A DNA stretch of 64,000 nucleotides from Hippopus hippopus (taxonomy: Eukaryota; Mollusca; Bivalvia; Cardiida; Cardiidae), in the NCBI GenBank assembly GCA_946811185.2, contig OX328108.1, forward strand, positions 33,292,493-33,356,492, written 5' to 3'. A program made the translations under genes and the position numbers. Of the stretch, positions 1 through 10,189 are shown one piece after another (within the stretch, counting starts at the first letter, position 1; the number at the start of each line of letters is the position of its first letter). The notes under the pieces were generated by a model, which ran no database searches, had not been told where the DNA came from, and saw only the letters and a list, made by a program, of their open reading frames with translations.

Positions 1-384
1 AGCAAATTGTGTAGTGTCAAAATACATACATTGTAATGTTGAAAGGATAACCTAATGGTCGTTTGAGGCAGCTGATGGCCGTTTGCTTTTGTTGACAAAT
101 TGTTAAAATGCATACTTACCTTGAAGTTGTTGAAATTCATGTTTAAATAAAAATATGTTGAATGTCTATCGCAGTGACAACAAGTTTATGTTTATGCACC
201 AAACTGCACATTTTACTGAGGTTTCAGTGACGTCAGTTCTCATTGAATTTGGGAACTCAGAAGGAAAATTCTTTTTTGTCAGCATACATAATTCATGAGG
301 CCATATAATAGGGAAATTTGGCTTAATACATGTTGGAATTGTAAAACTTTGCAGTATAATAAGTGCATTGTACAGCCAGTTGGC
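1..384. other. unassigned AT-rich sequence
   Basis: No coding exon, RNA gene or recognisable repeat is visible. The stretch may be intron of the Ral gene whose exons follow downstream. Confidence 0.4.
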
Positions 385-505
385 AGGGGACCTTGAAACT
401 TGTACAATGTACATTAGCTGTGGGGAATCATGTAGCCACCTCACCTTTGGCTTGGGGCGACATGATTCCCCACAGCCTTGAACAAGTTTCCAAAGCCCCT
501 GCCAA
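385..505. repeat. short foldback (inverted repeat)
   Basis: The left arm (GGCAGGGG..CTTGAAACTTGT..CTGTGGGGAATCATGT) is repeated inverted about 25 bases later (ACATGATTCCCCACAG..ACAAGTTTCC..CCCCTGCC). A hairpin of roughly 45-bp arms results. No second copy was noticed in the window and the family is unknown. Confidence 0.75.
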
Positions 506-537
506 ATGATCGGACAACTAATTCAGTTTTCCTGCTG

Positions 538-860
538 GTACAAAAGACCCTAATAATTTCAATATCAGGGTTGCTTTTGGCTACCATGCCTCTGCATGGC
601 TCACAGTGTTAGGTGCCTTTTTTGCAGTCTGATATTGACCTACATTGGCTGCAAAAGCAACTATATTTCTGACAGGTACTGTTAGAATAAACACTTAAAA
701 TATGCCTTTCACAACTGTATTTGCCATCACATGGCCAGTACAGATTAAGGTCCAACTGCAAAAATAGTACAATCTGATCTTTGGTCTACATTGTTTGCTA
801 ATAAACTTCCTGTACAGGAGCATCCTATTTATTAAAGGTCATTGAGATCTAACTTATGAA
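538..860. repeat. family B fragments (two, decayed)
   Basis: Two adjacent degraded copies of the family B element. They share the blocks GCAGTCTGAT..TTGACCTACA and AATCTGATCTTTGGTCTACA and the flanking 'ttgccat..ggccagt' and 'aataatttcaa' segments of the intact copy at 15951-16154. Confidence 0.7.
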
Positions 861-982
861 AATGTTTATTTTTGTTTGGCCCACAATGGGTTATTTCTCC
901 AGCGGAACATAAAAACCATCTAGCTTCTCACTGACTGACTCATGGTTCAGGCTAATTGAAAACAAGAAAAAAACTGCACTTA

Positions 983-1210
983 CCCTTTACCACACGATAA
1001 AATTGTGTATTCTACCAAATTGAAAGCTGCGATGATTAGCAGCCAACGAATTGAATGAAGCTTTAATGATAATTTCTATCTTTGGTAGGGTAGAAAACAT
1101 TGTGGGAAAAGGAGAAAATGCTGGTTATCGGCATTTTCTCCTTTTTCCTCAATGTTTTCAAAAGTTTAATTTTCCAGTGTTGTTAAAGCTCTGAATTGTG
1201 TGTTAAATAG
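983..1210 (-). mobile_element. family A palindromic MITE copy
   Basis: Minus orientation: the arm with the 'tttgcag'-type segment comes first, then the palindromic core (GGAGAAAATGCTGGTTATCGG), then the 'cagtgttgttaaag' arm. TTAA follows the right end at 1211-1214. Confidence 0.85.
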
Positions 1211-1284
1211 TTAAAGAACTACACTACATTGTATAAGCTACACACACTTGGCACTTTACTCTTAACCATTGAGCAGAACTTTAA

Positions 1285-1480
1285 CCATTTACCATACAAT
1301 TCTGTGTTTTACCAAGCCTGGAGAAGATGGACTTCGAAAACATTTAGGCAAAAAGGGTATTGTCTCCTTTTTCAACATTGTTTTACCCTAATAAAAATAA
1401 ATCCAAACATAATTATGTACTACCTGTATGTAGAATTTTCTGCATGCAAATGCCTTCAATTTGAAAGTAGTCCAAAGTTT
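1285..1480 (+). mobile_element. family A copy, degraded core
   Basis: Starts after TTAA 1281-1284 with CCATTTACCATACAATTC. The palindrome is worn (AAAAAGGGTATTGTCTCCTTTTT) and the 3' arm retains CTGCATGCAAATGCCTTCAA. Confidence 0.75.
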
Positions 1481-1569
1481 TTCTGTTTTGTAACTGTTAG
1501 ACCATATTGAAAGAACTTTCAGATGGCATATTCAGATTGACTCCAACTCAATGATAGATTTGTCCTATA

Positions 1570-1812
1570 GAGGGGTTTGCTGGTTCAAATCCCCAGCCTG
1601 GCAAATTTCTTTTAGAGGATTGATGATTGTCATTGCGGCAGGATTCATTCCTCTCTCACTGCTGATTGTTTTGATGATTATGTGGGAAAGCAGCTAGTGG
1701 CATTGGAAGGATATTGTGCAAAGTACTGGTGAAAGAACACTCCAGGAAATCATGGATAGCTGAACTGGCCACTGCAATAACTAAAATAATGTTGAAAATG
1801 GCACTAAGCTAA
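1570..1812 (+). mobile_element. tRNA-derived SINE, 5'-truncated
   Basis: The copy keeps a B-box-like GGTTCAAATCC and then the body shared with the copies at 8.7, 12.2 and 13.3 kb (GAGGATTGATGAT, GTGGGAAAGCAGC, CTCCAGGAAA). It ends in the 'aaaatggcactaa' 3' end of the family. The A-box half is missing, so this is not a functional tRNA gene. Confidence 0.8.
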
Positions 1813-1819
1813 ATAGAAA

Positions 1820-1905
1820 CAAAGATCGTAGAGCTGACTACATACCCTGTGCAGTCTGATCTTGATCTTCACTGTCTGCATATGTAAGTAGATTTAGGTT
1901 TGGTT
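1820..1905 (+). repeat. family B fragment
   Basis: Only the central block survives (TGTGCAGTCTGATCTTGATC) with short flanks. Confidence 0.6.
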
Positions 1906-2027
1906 GAACAGGGGTTAAATTCTCTAAATGTTATGAGGAGCCAATTTTGATGATAACAGAGTTTTCATGCAGGGAAAATATTGAATCACCCAAAACTCTG
2001 CATGTATCATAGATCTACTATCCTTTT

Positions 2028-2243
2028 CCCTTTACCAAACATTCCTGAGTTTTAACAACCCTGGGATAAAAGGTTGGAAACATTGCAGGAAAAGGAGAAA
2101 ATGCTGGTAACCAGCATTTTCTCCTTTTCCTACAATGTTTTGTGTATCTGTTCACAATCAAATTGCCTCATTGAGCTGTATTGAATTTCTCATCTTCAAA
2201 AATGTTCAGTTTAGACTAGTTTAAATCTTCTATTGTAAAAAGT
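2028..2243 (+). mobile_element. family A copy
   Basis: Begins CCCTTTACCAAACATTCC. The core AAAAGGAGAAAATGCTGGTAA with its complement is nearly perfect, and the 3' arm is decayed. Confidence 0.8.
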
Positions 2244-2247
2244 GGTA

Positions 2248-2480
2248 ACCAGCATTTTCTCCATTTCTCACACTGTTTTCAAAGCCGTCTACCTTGATGT
2301 TGTTAAAACTCAGTATTGTTTACAAAACATTGTGGGAAAAAAAGAGAAACTGCACATCACAAGCAGTTTCTCCTCTTGCCTCAAAGTGTTCACATGTCAT
2401 ATCTCCTCATGTATTCTTTTCACATCTATTTTCTCTATTTTACTGTGAGATTTTCAAATTCGTAGATCTGCCATATTCCT
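2248..2480. repeat. family A fragments
   Basis: Broken half-cores (ACCAGCATTTTCTCC, AAAACATTGTGGG) in mixed order. At least two partial copies have merged here. Confidence 0.6.
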
Positions 2481-2499
2481 TCATAATTTTTTAACAAGA

Positions 2500-3238
2500 T
2501 AATAATTCAATATTAGTTGTTTTCATCAATATTGGCAAGTTCTGATTGGCTGAATTTTTCTTTCATAGCTCCATGAAAAAAAATATGCAGTGCTGGAACT
2601 ACTTTTGCTGCCAAACTTATGTAAACAAACATGTATACGAGATTACCGGTACATAATGTTTTTCTTTCTAATTGTATATGAGTTGGAAGTTCAATTGCTA
2701 GCTCTAGCTAAGTTTATTTTCTCTGAATATCATAAATTTAAAAAATATCGAACAATAAATTCCATCCCAGAACTCAAAGTCATTGTCAGTTTACTGAGAA
2801 GAAATTATCTTTTTTTCAACTTACTTCCAGCGTATTAAACCTCTAGGAATGGATCTACTAAATTTATCTGCTTTGTTCAATGCTATGATTACGTCATGAA
2901 TTACACATTTATTACATCATGAACAAGGCGTTTTCCTGCGCTATGAATACCAATGTAATGGGCATTAGAAACTGCAATATTGGATATAAAAAAAATACAG
3001 TCAGTAGTAGTATTATTCATGTGTGTAATTTTGTTGTCTGTGATATTGAATCATAAGGAATGAAGAAAATTTGTTTGTTTTCAAAGAAGTATGAAAACAA
3101 AACCCTAATCACACTTAGATTAGGTTTGTTGTTTTCACACCTCCATCATCTCCATGAAAACAAACAATTCTCTTTATTCCTGACTTGTGCTAAACATACA
3201 GACTTTGTTGTATTTACAAGTTTTACATTTATTTCCAG
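2500..3238. other. intron sequence, unassigned
   Basis: Lies upstream of the Ral exon. The stretch holds 'ttacgtcatgaattacacatttattacatcatgaa', an internal near-repeat, and a pyrimidine tract ending in the splice acceptor TTTATTTCCAG at 3228-3238. No other coding signal was seen. Confidence 0.5.
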
Positions 3239-3413
3239 GGAGCAAATTTTACGAGTGAAAAACGATGATAACATTCCCTTCCTCCTGGTGGGAAACAAAG
3301 CAGATTTAAACGAAAGACGGCAAGTACCACTAGACGAAGCTCACCAAAGAGCACAGAGCTGGAGCGTGCCTTATGTGGAAACCTCAGCAAAGACAAGAGC
3401 TAATGTAGATAAG
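3239..3413 (+). CDS. Ral: Ral small GTPase, penultimate coding exon
   Basis: This exon encodes the C-terminal half of the G domain of a Ras-family GTPase of the Ral branch, a membrane-bound switch that in animals acts on exocyst and RalBP1 effectors. The first base completes an Arg codon (phase 2), giving REQILRV. The G4 guanine-specificity motif is NKAD within [15 protein letters not shown] and the G5 motif is ETSAK within [14 protein letters not shown], the Ral-type ending. An acceptor (TTTATTTCCAG) precedes it and a donor (AAG|GTAACG) follows it; the exon ends in phase 0. The P-loop and switch exons must lie upstream of the window. The two alternative last exons at 16.8 and 27.6 kb fit this donor phase exactly. 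Assignment to Ral rather than Rap or Ras rests on the RANVDK-FYDLMR continuation. Confidence 0.95.
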
Positions 3414-3539
3414 GTAACGATTCTTGATTGTGTGTTATTGTTATTGTCCTGCAAAAGTATGGTTGCTGGGGATGTTCTGAAAATGGGCCAGTTTGTCTTT
3501 ACATGCATGTAGATGTTTGTTTTGTTCATGCCAGTCAGT

Positions 3540-3904
3540 GAATGTTTTTTGGCCCAAGGGGCATACTTAAATGTTATACTCCTGGTTGTGTGTGCATCAG
3601 ACTATTTTGTCTGTCTGTCTGAATGTCTGCAATTAATTAGCAATTTTGTGTCCCCTTGAAATCTCTTGAACTCCTTCTTACTCTGATTTTAAAAAACATT
3701 TTACACATCTGTGCACTTTGACTAGCCTAGATGCAGAGCAAAGGTTTCAGGTGCCAGGCTCTGAGGTCAAGGTCACAGCGGAGGGTCAAAGGTGACATTC
3801 TTTTGAAACCTGCCTTCGGGTATATATTGCCCCACTTTGTGGAGCTTTTGTTGTCATTGTATGAAAACTTGGTACAAACATTTACACGCTATCATCCAAT
3901 TGTA
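3540..3904 (+). repeat. unclassified interspersed repeat
   Basis: Carries a TGTCTGTCTG tract, then 'ggtcaaggtcacag..gggtcaaaggtgacat' and a 'tatattgcccc..gtggagcttttgttg' end. Such blocks are common in bivalve repeats. No termini could be fixed. Confidence 0.45.
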
Positions 3905-4081
3905 AGTTTTTAGGAAGAAGTGCTGTGAGGGAGAAGCCTTTTGAAAACATTGTGAATGAAGAGAATATGCTGGTAACCAGCATTTTCTCCTTTTCCCACA
4001 ATGTTTTCTACCCTTTCAATTTGTTCTCTGCAAATCCTTTGTAATTTGGATAAGTCTAAAATTTTGTTGTCAGGTGCAGAG
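3905..4081 (+). mobile_element. family A copy (chain 1, first)
   Basis: 5' end worn, core intact on the right half (GGTAACCAGCATTTTCTCC), 3' arm present to GGTGCAGAG. It is joined to the next copy through TTCA 4082-4085, a decayed TTAA. Confidence 0.8.
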
Positions 4082-4085
4082 TTCA

Positions 4086-4284
4086 TCCTTTTCCACACAG
4101 TCAAAAGTTTTAATGACCTTGAAGAAAAAACCTTTTAAGAACACCCAGGGAAAAGGAGAAAATGATGGCAACTAGCCATTTACCTTTCCCAAAAGGAAGT
4201 TCACCTTTTGAGACACGTTTATTTTGTCGTCTGCAAAAAATAAATTGAATTTTTACAAGTCTAAATTTAACCCCTGGTAAAGAG
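4086..4284 (+). mobile_element. family A copy (chain 1, second)
   Basis: Starts TCCTTTTCCACACAG and ends CTGGTAAAGAG. The right-hand TTAA (4285-4288) is also the left-hand TTAA of the next copy. The core is divergent (GATGGCAACTAGCC). Confidence 0.8.
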
Positions 4285-4288
4285 TTAA

Positions 4289-4501
4289 CTCTTCCCCACA
4301 CAATCCTGAGTTTCAACGACCCTGAGGAAGAGGCCTTTTGAAAACATTGTGGGAAAGGAGAAAATGCTGGTAACCAGCATTTTCTCCTTTTCCCACATTG
4401 TTTTCTACCCCATCAAAGTCAAAAATCATCATCTGAGCTATATTTATTTTTGTCGTCTGCAAATGCCTTCAAATTGTTTGAGTCTAGAATTTTGTCGGTA
4501 A
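4289..4501 (+). mobile_element. family A copy (chain 1, third)
   Basis: Starts CTCTTCCCCACACAATCC. The core GGAGAAAATGCTGGTAACC is perfect with its complement, and the 3' terminus is lost after TTTTGTCGG. Confidence 0.85.
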
Positions 4502-4511
4502 GCCCCACATT

Positions 4512-4710
4512 GCCAAATAAACCCAACAGACACTTCCAGTCTAGAAGTAAGACCTAAGTAAGAGCAACTTTGAGGTATCTTTTGCCTAGGACATCTCAGT
4601 AAAGTGGACAGTGAAGATCAAAGATCAGACTGCATGACTTGTGCTGTCTGATCTTGATCTACATATGCGGCAAAAGCAAATGAGCTATGCTCTGTGCAAA
4701 GGGGACTTAA
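4512..4710 (-). repeat. family B copy
   Basis: Reverse orientation: AATAAACCCAAC first, then the palindromic centre (GATCAAAGATCAGACTGCAT..TGTCTGATCTTGATC), then worn ends. Confidence 0.75.
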
Positions 4711-4939
4711 TGCATCTACAGAAAGTATCTTCAGTGCTAGCTCTGGCCCAAGTAAAATAATGGCCAACAATTTTTTCTTGAAAATATTAATAGACAAATT
4801 AAGCGCGCAAAGTTTGGTTTAAAAGAAAAGACATGCACATGTAGCATTAACTTTGTTTTTTACTCATAGTTTCAAACTTTCATTCACATAATCATTTCCA
4901 TTACAATAATAATAATAATAAAATGGTCATATATATTTA

Positions 4940-5260
4940 ATCTTACCTTGTAGAAAATATTGTGGGAAAGGAGAATTTGCTCTATACCATTTCCTGGGAT
5001 AGTGCTCCCTCCCACAATAGTTACATAAAAGCATAAAGGCTTTTAGGTCCTAGTTGCTTTTGATGAATGGTTACTCCTTTACCAAAAGACAAAATTTCAT
5101 TTTAATCTTACATTGTAGAAAATATTGTAGGAAAAGGAAAATTTGTTCTACACCATTTCCTTAGGATAGTTCTCCTTTTCCCACATTATTTGTATAAAAG
5201 CATACAGACAATTAATTGATGAATGGTTACTTCTTTACCAAACAACATTTTTTTCTTTTT
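4940..5260. repeat. two divergent family-A-like palindromes
   Basis: Two near copies of one block start TAGAAAATATTG and contain 'cattta/accatttcc' and a 'ccttttcccacattat' half. Each lacks the GCTGGTAACC centre. They look like an older subfamily, duplicated with about 150-bp spacing. Confidence 0.55.
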
Positions 5261-5279
5261 TATTGTAATAAATGATGTG

Positions 5280-6180
5280 CACAAGTAAAGGAGAAAATTT
5301 TCTATTACATGATGAATTACCTCCCTTTATTATCTGTTGACCTTAATTATTTTCTAATAAGGTCAATGAGGAGGATAAAATGTCTTAAATAAAGTCATTC
5401 ACTCGATAGTACCTAAACAGTGAAGTGGACGAGGTTATAAACCTAAGCCTTTAAATTTAATTTGAATTTTCATACTGCTATTTACTGGTACCACTGCTAA
5501 ATCCAATACTGTAAATGCAGTTAAATTTTCCTTAGTTTTTTATCTTTTTTAATTGGCGATAGTTTTTAGTTTTCGTTTAGGACGACCCATGTTGACGTAT
5601 AAGTGAAGAATGATAAGATTTTAAGGTTCCAAGAACAAGATTTATTAGAATAATGTCAACATGTCAATTAAATTCAATTATGAATTATTGTTTTCTTTTT
5701 GTTCGCCGACATTTAAACAGCGCCGGTTTACGTTAGCAATGTAAACGAATTGATATCTAATTGGTTTCCTGTAGTCGCCATCGCCGTTTCTGGCGGTATT
5801 GAAATCCAAGGCATTCTATCACTGCGTCGAGTGAAATATTCAATCAAAATTTAACGTGAAATAAATAATCGCGTTCTCCAATTAACGGCTTAGAATAACA
5901 ACCAACAACATGACACGCGTTGTGGAATATACAAGCCAACTGTGACCTGTCCATTACCTAAAGTTGCGTCCGCCGAGGTGTGAAACTAGCGATTACTACA
6001 TTTCCGGTGCAAATTAGCGCGTGATCCAGGCAAGTAAAGGGAATTTTACCCGACTTTTTTTGGGGAATAAATTAATCGACAATTTTTATCGACAATTGGA
6101 AGAATTAATCGACAGCTGAATTAATTAATCGACAATTGTCGATAATGTCGATTGGCAGCGCGAGCACTGGTATCTTGCAG
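5280..6180. other. non-repeat intron stretch with CpG-rich part
   Basis: No family A or B copy occurs here. About 5700-6010 is richer in CpG than its surroundings (GTTCGCCGAC, GCGCCGG, CGCCATCGCCG, ACACGCG, GCGTCCGCCGAG). At 6069-6155 the short motif TTAATCGACAATT is repeated several times. No convincing exon was found. Confidence 0.4.
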
Positions 6181-6429
6181 GCTGACCTGGGCTGAAACTT
6201 TTGCTTTGGTCAATTTACTGCATGTCAAAGGACCAGTGTACAACATGATTCAGTTGGTTGTTAGACAAAAATGCATCTTATAGATTCATAAGTATGTGAT
6301 GACTTGGGCTGTATCATGGATCATGGAGATCAAGTCCTCTATTTGCCAAAGCATGGCTAAATATAGTTGTGAAAGACGTTTGATAGTGTAACCGTTTAAT
6401 GTAGATCTGTGTAAGTCATAAATTTCAGG

Positions 6430-6513
6430 TGTCTGATTTTATCATTTCTCCTTTTTGCACAGTGTTTTCAAAATGTTTTTCCTCAGAAAATTAGTGGTTT
6501 GTTTTGTAAAGGG
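6430..6513 (-). repeat. family A fragment
   Basis: Half core (CATTTCTCCTTTTTGCACAG) with the 5'-type arm ending GTAAAGGG. It abuts the next copy at a decayed TTAA (TTGA). Confidence 0.6.
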
Positions 6514-6517
6514 TTGA

Positions 6518-6752
6518 CCTGATATTTACCGAGCGAGAAAAATGCAGACTTGTCCAATTTGAAAGCATTTGCATATGACAATTTAAAAGTGACTCAAATG
6601 ATGGAATTTGTCTTTGATAGCCTACCGCAGGGTTGAAAACATTGTGGGAGAAGGAGAAAATACTGGTTCCTAGCATTCTCTCCTTTTCCTGTAATGTTTT
6701 TGAAAGGCTTCTTTCTCAGGGTTGTTAAAACTCGAGATTGTGTGATAAAGGG
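6518..6752 (-). mobile_element. family A copy
   Basis: Both arms and core are present; TTAA 6753-6756 lies on the right. Confidence 0.85.
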
Positions 6753-6815
6753 TTAAAACATGATGTATGTCAAATGGAAGATAAATAGGAACTCCTATAG
6801 AGTAGGCTACTTTAA

Positions 6816-7008
6816 CTCTTTACCAAACCACAAAATTTTAGACTGGTCCAAATACAAAGCATTTGCAGACAACAAAATAAGCATGACTTAAAAATCGAAA
6901 TTTGTTTTAGGAAGGGTTGAAAATTACTAGCATTTTCTCCTTTTCCAACAATGTTTTCAAAAGGCTTTTTCTGTGGGGTCGTTAAAGTCTTGATTGTGTG
7001 GTAAAGGG
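6816..7008 (-). mobile_element. family A copy, shortened core
   Basis: Flanked by TTAA at 6812-6815 and 7009-7012. The left half of the palindrome is deleted, so only ACTAGCATTTTCTCCTTTTCC remains. Confidence 0.85.
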
Positions 7009-7137
7009 TTAAATATGGTTGTACATGTAAAACAGTTCAACTGGCAACATTTTAACCCACAAATTAAATGTAATGACAAAATTTTAGACCTGCCCAAATT
7101 GAGAAGACTTGCAGATGACTAATGGAATGTGGCTTAA

Positions 7138-7358
7138 CCCTTTACCAAACAATCCCTGGTTTTTATGACCCAGAGGAAGAAGCCGTCTGAAAACATTGTG
7201 GGAAAAGGAGAAAATGCTGGTAACCAGCATTTTCTCCTTTTCCCACGATGTTTTCTACTCTTCTAAAGTCAAGTTTCATTTTTTGAGTCACATTTATTTT
7301 GTCATCTGCAAATGCTTTCAGTTTGGACAAGTCTAAAATTTTGTCGTTTGGTAAAGAG
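7138..7358 (+). mobile_element. family A copy, complete
   Basis: TTAA on both sides (7134-7137 and 7359-7362). The core is almost perfectly self-complementary over about 35 bases per arm. It sits inside a local duplication whose two halves are about 7011-7133 and 7363-7460. Confidence 0.95.
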
Positions 7359-7415
7359 TTAAATATGGTTGTACATGTTAAACAGTTCAACTGGCAACAT
7401 TTTAACCCGCGAAAT

Positions 7416-7612
7416 TAATGACAAAATTTTAGACTTGCAGAAATCAAATTAAATGTGGCTAATAAATGGGGGATATTTGTCTGTTGATGTGTAGAAAACA
7501 TTATGGGAAAAGGAGAAAATGCTGGTTACCAGCATTTTCTCCTTTTCCCACAATGTTTTCAAAAGGCTTTGTTCTTCAGGGTTGTTAAAACTTTGGATTG
7601 TGTGGTAAAGGG
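7416..7612 (-). mobile_element. family A copy
   Basis: TTAA at 7412-7415 and 7613-7616. The left terminus is rearranged, and the core and right arm are well kept. Confidence 0.85.
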
Positions 7613-7654
7613 TTAACGCTTACCAAAAGTAAAGGGTTGATCCTTAGAGCTTCA

Positions 7655-7820
7655 GAAAAAATAAATTCAGTCATTTTTAGTCTAGCAATAAAACATTTAT
7701 TCGGTTTCAAGGTTGCTTTTGTCCAGAATGTCGCAGCAAAGCAGACATGTTTTTACACAGTCTGATCTTTATCTACACTGCCAACAAGAGCATCTACAGT
7801 CTTGAAAGTTGCTCTATGGG
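7655..7820 (-). repeat. family B copy
   Basis: Contains 'ttgcttttgtccagaatg..gcaaagcagacat', then CAGTCTGATCTTTATCTACA, and ends before TTAA 7821-7824. Confidence 0.75.
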
Positions 7821-7949
7821 TTAAATGTCCTGGCAAAAGGATAAAACTAGACTGAATGTTACTGTTGAAATGGGTTCCTAAACCGTTAACAGAACAATCC
7901 CGTGTTGAAAACCCAGGTCACCCTAGGAGCCCCAGATAAACCCAGCAGA

Positions 7950-8435
7950 TATTAATCCCTCTCTGAAGGCAAAGGGATTTAGTTTTTGTCTCGTCCATCA
8001 GTTCGTCCATCTTTTTGTCTGTCCGCCTGGACAGATATCTTCTGAAATCCTTGATGAAAATTGATGAAACTTCCTTATGATAGTCCACTGATATGTTTTT
8101 TTTTTTTTTTTTTAATCTAATGCCATGTCATGGGAAAAGGGGGCTTGATGTATATTTCCATTATGGACCAATATCTCTGTAACTACTGGACAAAATTTTA
8201 TGAAACTTCATATTGATATTGTTTATCATAAGCCACAGATAATCTTTATTTATTTTATTAAATGAAATGCCCTGTCATGGAAAAAAAGGGCTTAATGTAC
8301 AATTTTATTATGGACCAATAACGAAAAGGCCACATTTACATGCAAAACACAATAGCTCTTACATGTTTGTAACAATAAAGGTCTTTTTCCGTTGGGGATA
8401 TCATTTCAACAAAATTACTTATTTCAATCTAGAAG
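7950..8435 (+). repeat. tandem-repeat interspersed element
   Basis: A 'tcgtccatc..gtctgtccgcctgg' head is followed by two units of about 155 bp. Each unit contains 'aatgcc.tgtcatgg.aaaa.ggg.cttgatgta' and 'attatggaccaat'. Elements of this layout are common in bivalves; ends not fixed. Confidence 0.6.
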
Positions 8436-8439
8436 AAAG

Positions 8440-8570
8440 ACTCAAAAAATTGTTGTTTCAGTGTTACTTTTGTCTAGAATGACTAAGCAAAGCTGACACT
8501 AGATCAAAGGTCAGACTGCATCATGTTTTATGCAGTCTGATCTTGATCTACAGTGGCCGCAAAAGCAAAG
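8440..8570 (-). repeat. family B fragment
   Basis: Holds AGATCAAAGGTCAGACTGCA and TGCAGTCTGATCTTGATCTA, the palindromic centre of the family. Confidence 0.7.
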
Positions 8571-8572
8571 AG

Positions 8573-8971
8573 AGAAAATACTGGTTACCAGCATTTTCTC
8601 CTTTTCCACTATTTTTTTCAAAAGACTTCTTCTTTAGGGTATTTAAATCTCAGGACTTGAGAACACAGGGTCCAGGATTCGATCCCTGACTAAGACCCCT
8701 GGCTCGGCCAATTTCTTTCCGAGGATTGATGATAGTCACTGCGACAGGATTCATTCCTCTCCCACCGCTGACCATTGTTTTGACAATGATTATGTGGGAA
8801 AGCAGCCAGTGGCTTGGAAAGAAAATTGTGCGGAGTACTGGTAAAAGAGACTCCAGGAAAGCATGGATAGGTGCATTGGCCGCCGCGATATAACTGAAAT
8901 AATGTTGAAAACTGCGTTAAACACCATACAATCAATCAATCAATTAAATCTCAGGATTGTTTGGTAAAGGG
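8573..8971 (-). mobile_element. family A copy split by a SINE
   Basis: Left part 8573-8655 and right part 8944-8971 form one copy. The interruption is a SINE with an exact 13-bp target duplication. The copy therefore predates the SINE. Confidence 0.9.
8656..8943 (+). mobile_element. tRNA-derived SINE with 13-bp TSD
   Basis: The target duplication TTAAATCTCAGGA is at 8643-8655 and 8944-8956. The head has a B-box-like GGATTCGATCCC. The body has GAGGATTGATGATAGTCAC and GTGGGAAAGCAGCCAGTGGC and the tail is (CAAT)n. Pol III transcription and LINE-driven retroposition are known for such SINEs. No coding capacity. Confidence 0.93.
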
Positions 8972-8979
8972 TTCACTAC

Positions 8980-9165
8980 CCTTGAGAATAAAGCTTTAGA
9001 ATGTAAACAGTGGGAATAGGAGATGGTGTTGGTTATCGGCATTTTGTCCTTTTCTCACAATGTTTCAACCCTTATTTAGACAAAGTCTATCATTTCAGCT
9101 ACTTGTAATTGGTTGTTCTCAAAAATGTTTCATTAGAACAAATCTAAATTCTATAATGTGACAAG
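8980..9165 (+). repeat. family A copy, degraded
   Basis: Core GGAGATGGTGTTGGTTATCGG with imperfect complement; ends unrecognisable. Confidence 0.65.
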
Positions 9166-9234
9166 TTCAATTTGCTAAGGAATGTAGATTACTCACGAAA
9201 TCATCAAATTCTGATTCAATTAATTTTATTTAGG

Positions 9235-9520
9235 CTAATGCAAGAAATTATCAAGGTATTGTCATAGGCCTGTTGTTGTCTATGTCATTGTCTGGGTTGT
9301 TGCCTTGCAAAAATTTTGTCATTTTATAATATCTCTGTCATTAACTTGGACTAGTTCTGAACTATCAAGTGGGGAACCCATACAATAAAGGCTGGTACCC
9401 ATCAAAATGTTTTTGGCACTGTTATGCTCTTTTTCAATGTATAATTAACACTGAAAATCAATCTATTTCTATAGCCAAGCATTGGCACCCTCATGCAGTG
9501 CTCTTGTTTTCTAAAACCTC
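9235..9520 (+). repeat. interspersed repeat R3 (hairpin end)
   Basis: Shared with 17110-17400 and 27808-28105. It carries TATCAAGGTATTGTCATAG near one end and ATTGGCACCC..GCAGTGCTCTTGTTTTC at the other, with a GGCACC/GGTGC-type hairpin just before the terminus. The class is unknown; the 3' hairpin recalls Helitrons, but CTRR is absent. Confidence 0.7.
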
Positions 9521-9686
9521 TGTTGTGAAAAACATTAGAAATATCGCAATGAAATGAATTCTATGAGTCCTCACAACATAGAATTTCAGTGAAGAAGTAA
9601 TTATTAAGTGAAGAGCTGGTATTTTTTAACTCAGATATATTTCCCTCTGTGAACAAAACCAGACTTTTATGGCATTTATTATTAAC

Positions 9687-9906
9687 CCTTTACCAAACAA
9701 TCTCTGGTTTTCACGACCCTGAGAAAGAAGCCTTCTGAAAACATTGTGGGAAAAGGAGAAAATGCTGGTAACCAGCATTTTCTCCTTTTCCCACAACGTT
9801 TTCTACCCTGCTGGAAAGAAATTTCAATTTTTGAGTTACGTTTATTTTGTCGTCTGCAAGTGCTTTCAATTTGGACCAGTCTAAAATCTTGTCGTTTGGT
9901 AAAGAG
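9687..9906 (+). mobile_element. family A copy, complete (type example)
   Basis: Reference copy of 220 bp between TTAA 9683-9686 and TTAA 9907-9910. The termini are CCCTTTACCAAACAATC and, inverted, CTCTTTACCAAACGACA. The 5' arm has TTTTCACGACCCTGAGAAAG. The palindromic core begins GAAAACATTGTGGG, its centre is GCTGGTAACCAGC, and it ends GTTTTCTACC. The 3' arm has TTATTTTGTCGTCTGCAAG. There is no coding capacity. TTAA targets with C-rich CYC termini are compatible with a non-autonomous piggyBac-type element; no transposase of that type was found here, so the superfamily is an inference. Confidence 0.95.
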
Positions 9907-9974
9907 TTAATATATACTACATGTGTGTCTCCAGGTCTGTTTCATTTGCATTTCTTAACTTTTTTGCAGATGAT

Positions 9975-10182
9975 TCCATCATCCTACAACCAAGAATAAG
10001 AGGACTTTTGAAAACATCATGGAAATAGGAGAAAATGCTGCTAACCAGTATTTTTCTCCCTATTCTATGATGTTTTCTATCCTTCCAAAGACAAGCTCCA
10101 TCATTTGAACCTTATTTACTTTGTTTTCTGCTTTATACTTGTAAAGTGTAAGAGCGTAAAATTTCGTCGTATGACATAGAGC
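9975..10182 (+). mobile_element. family A copy (chain 2)
   Basis: Core GGAGAAAATGCTGCTAACCAG. The right junction with the next copy has CTAG where TTAA is expected. Confidence 0.8.
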
Positions 10183-10189
10183 TAGCCCT

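Noticed and set aside
5690..6010. A coding first exon in the CpG-rich pocket
   Set aside because: No open frame with a plausible start and donor was found on either strand.
7163..7390. Many open frames carrying VENIVGKGENAGYQHFLLFP-like peptides in both directions
   Set aside because: They are translations of the palindromic family A core, which reads almost the same on both strands. They are not a conserved protein.
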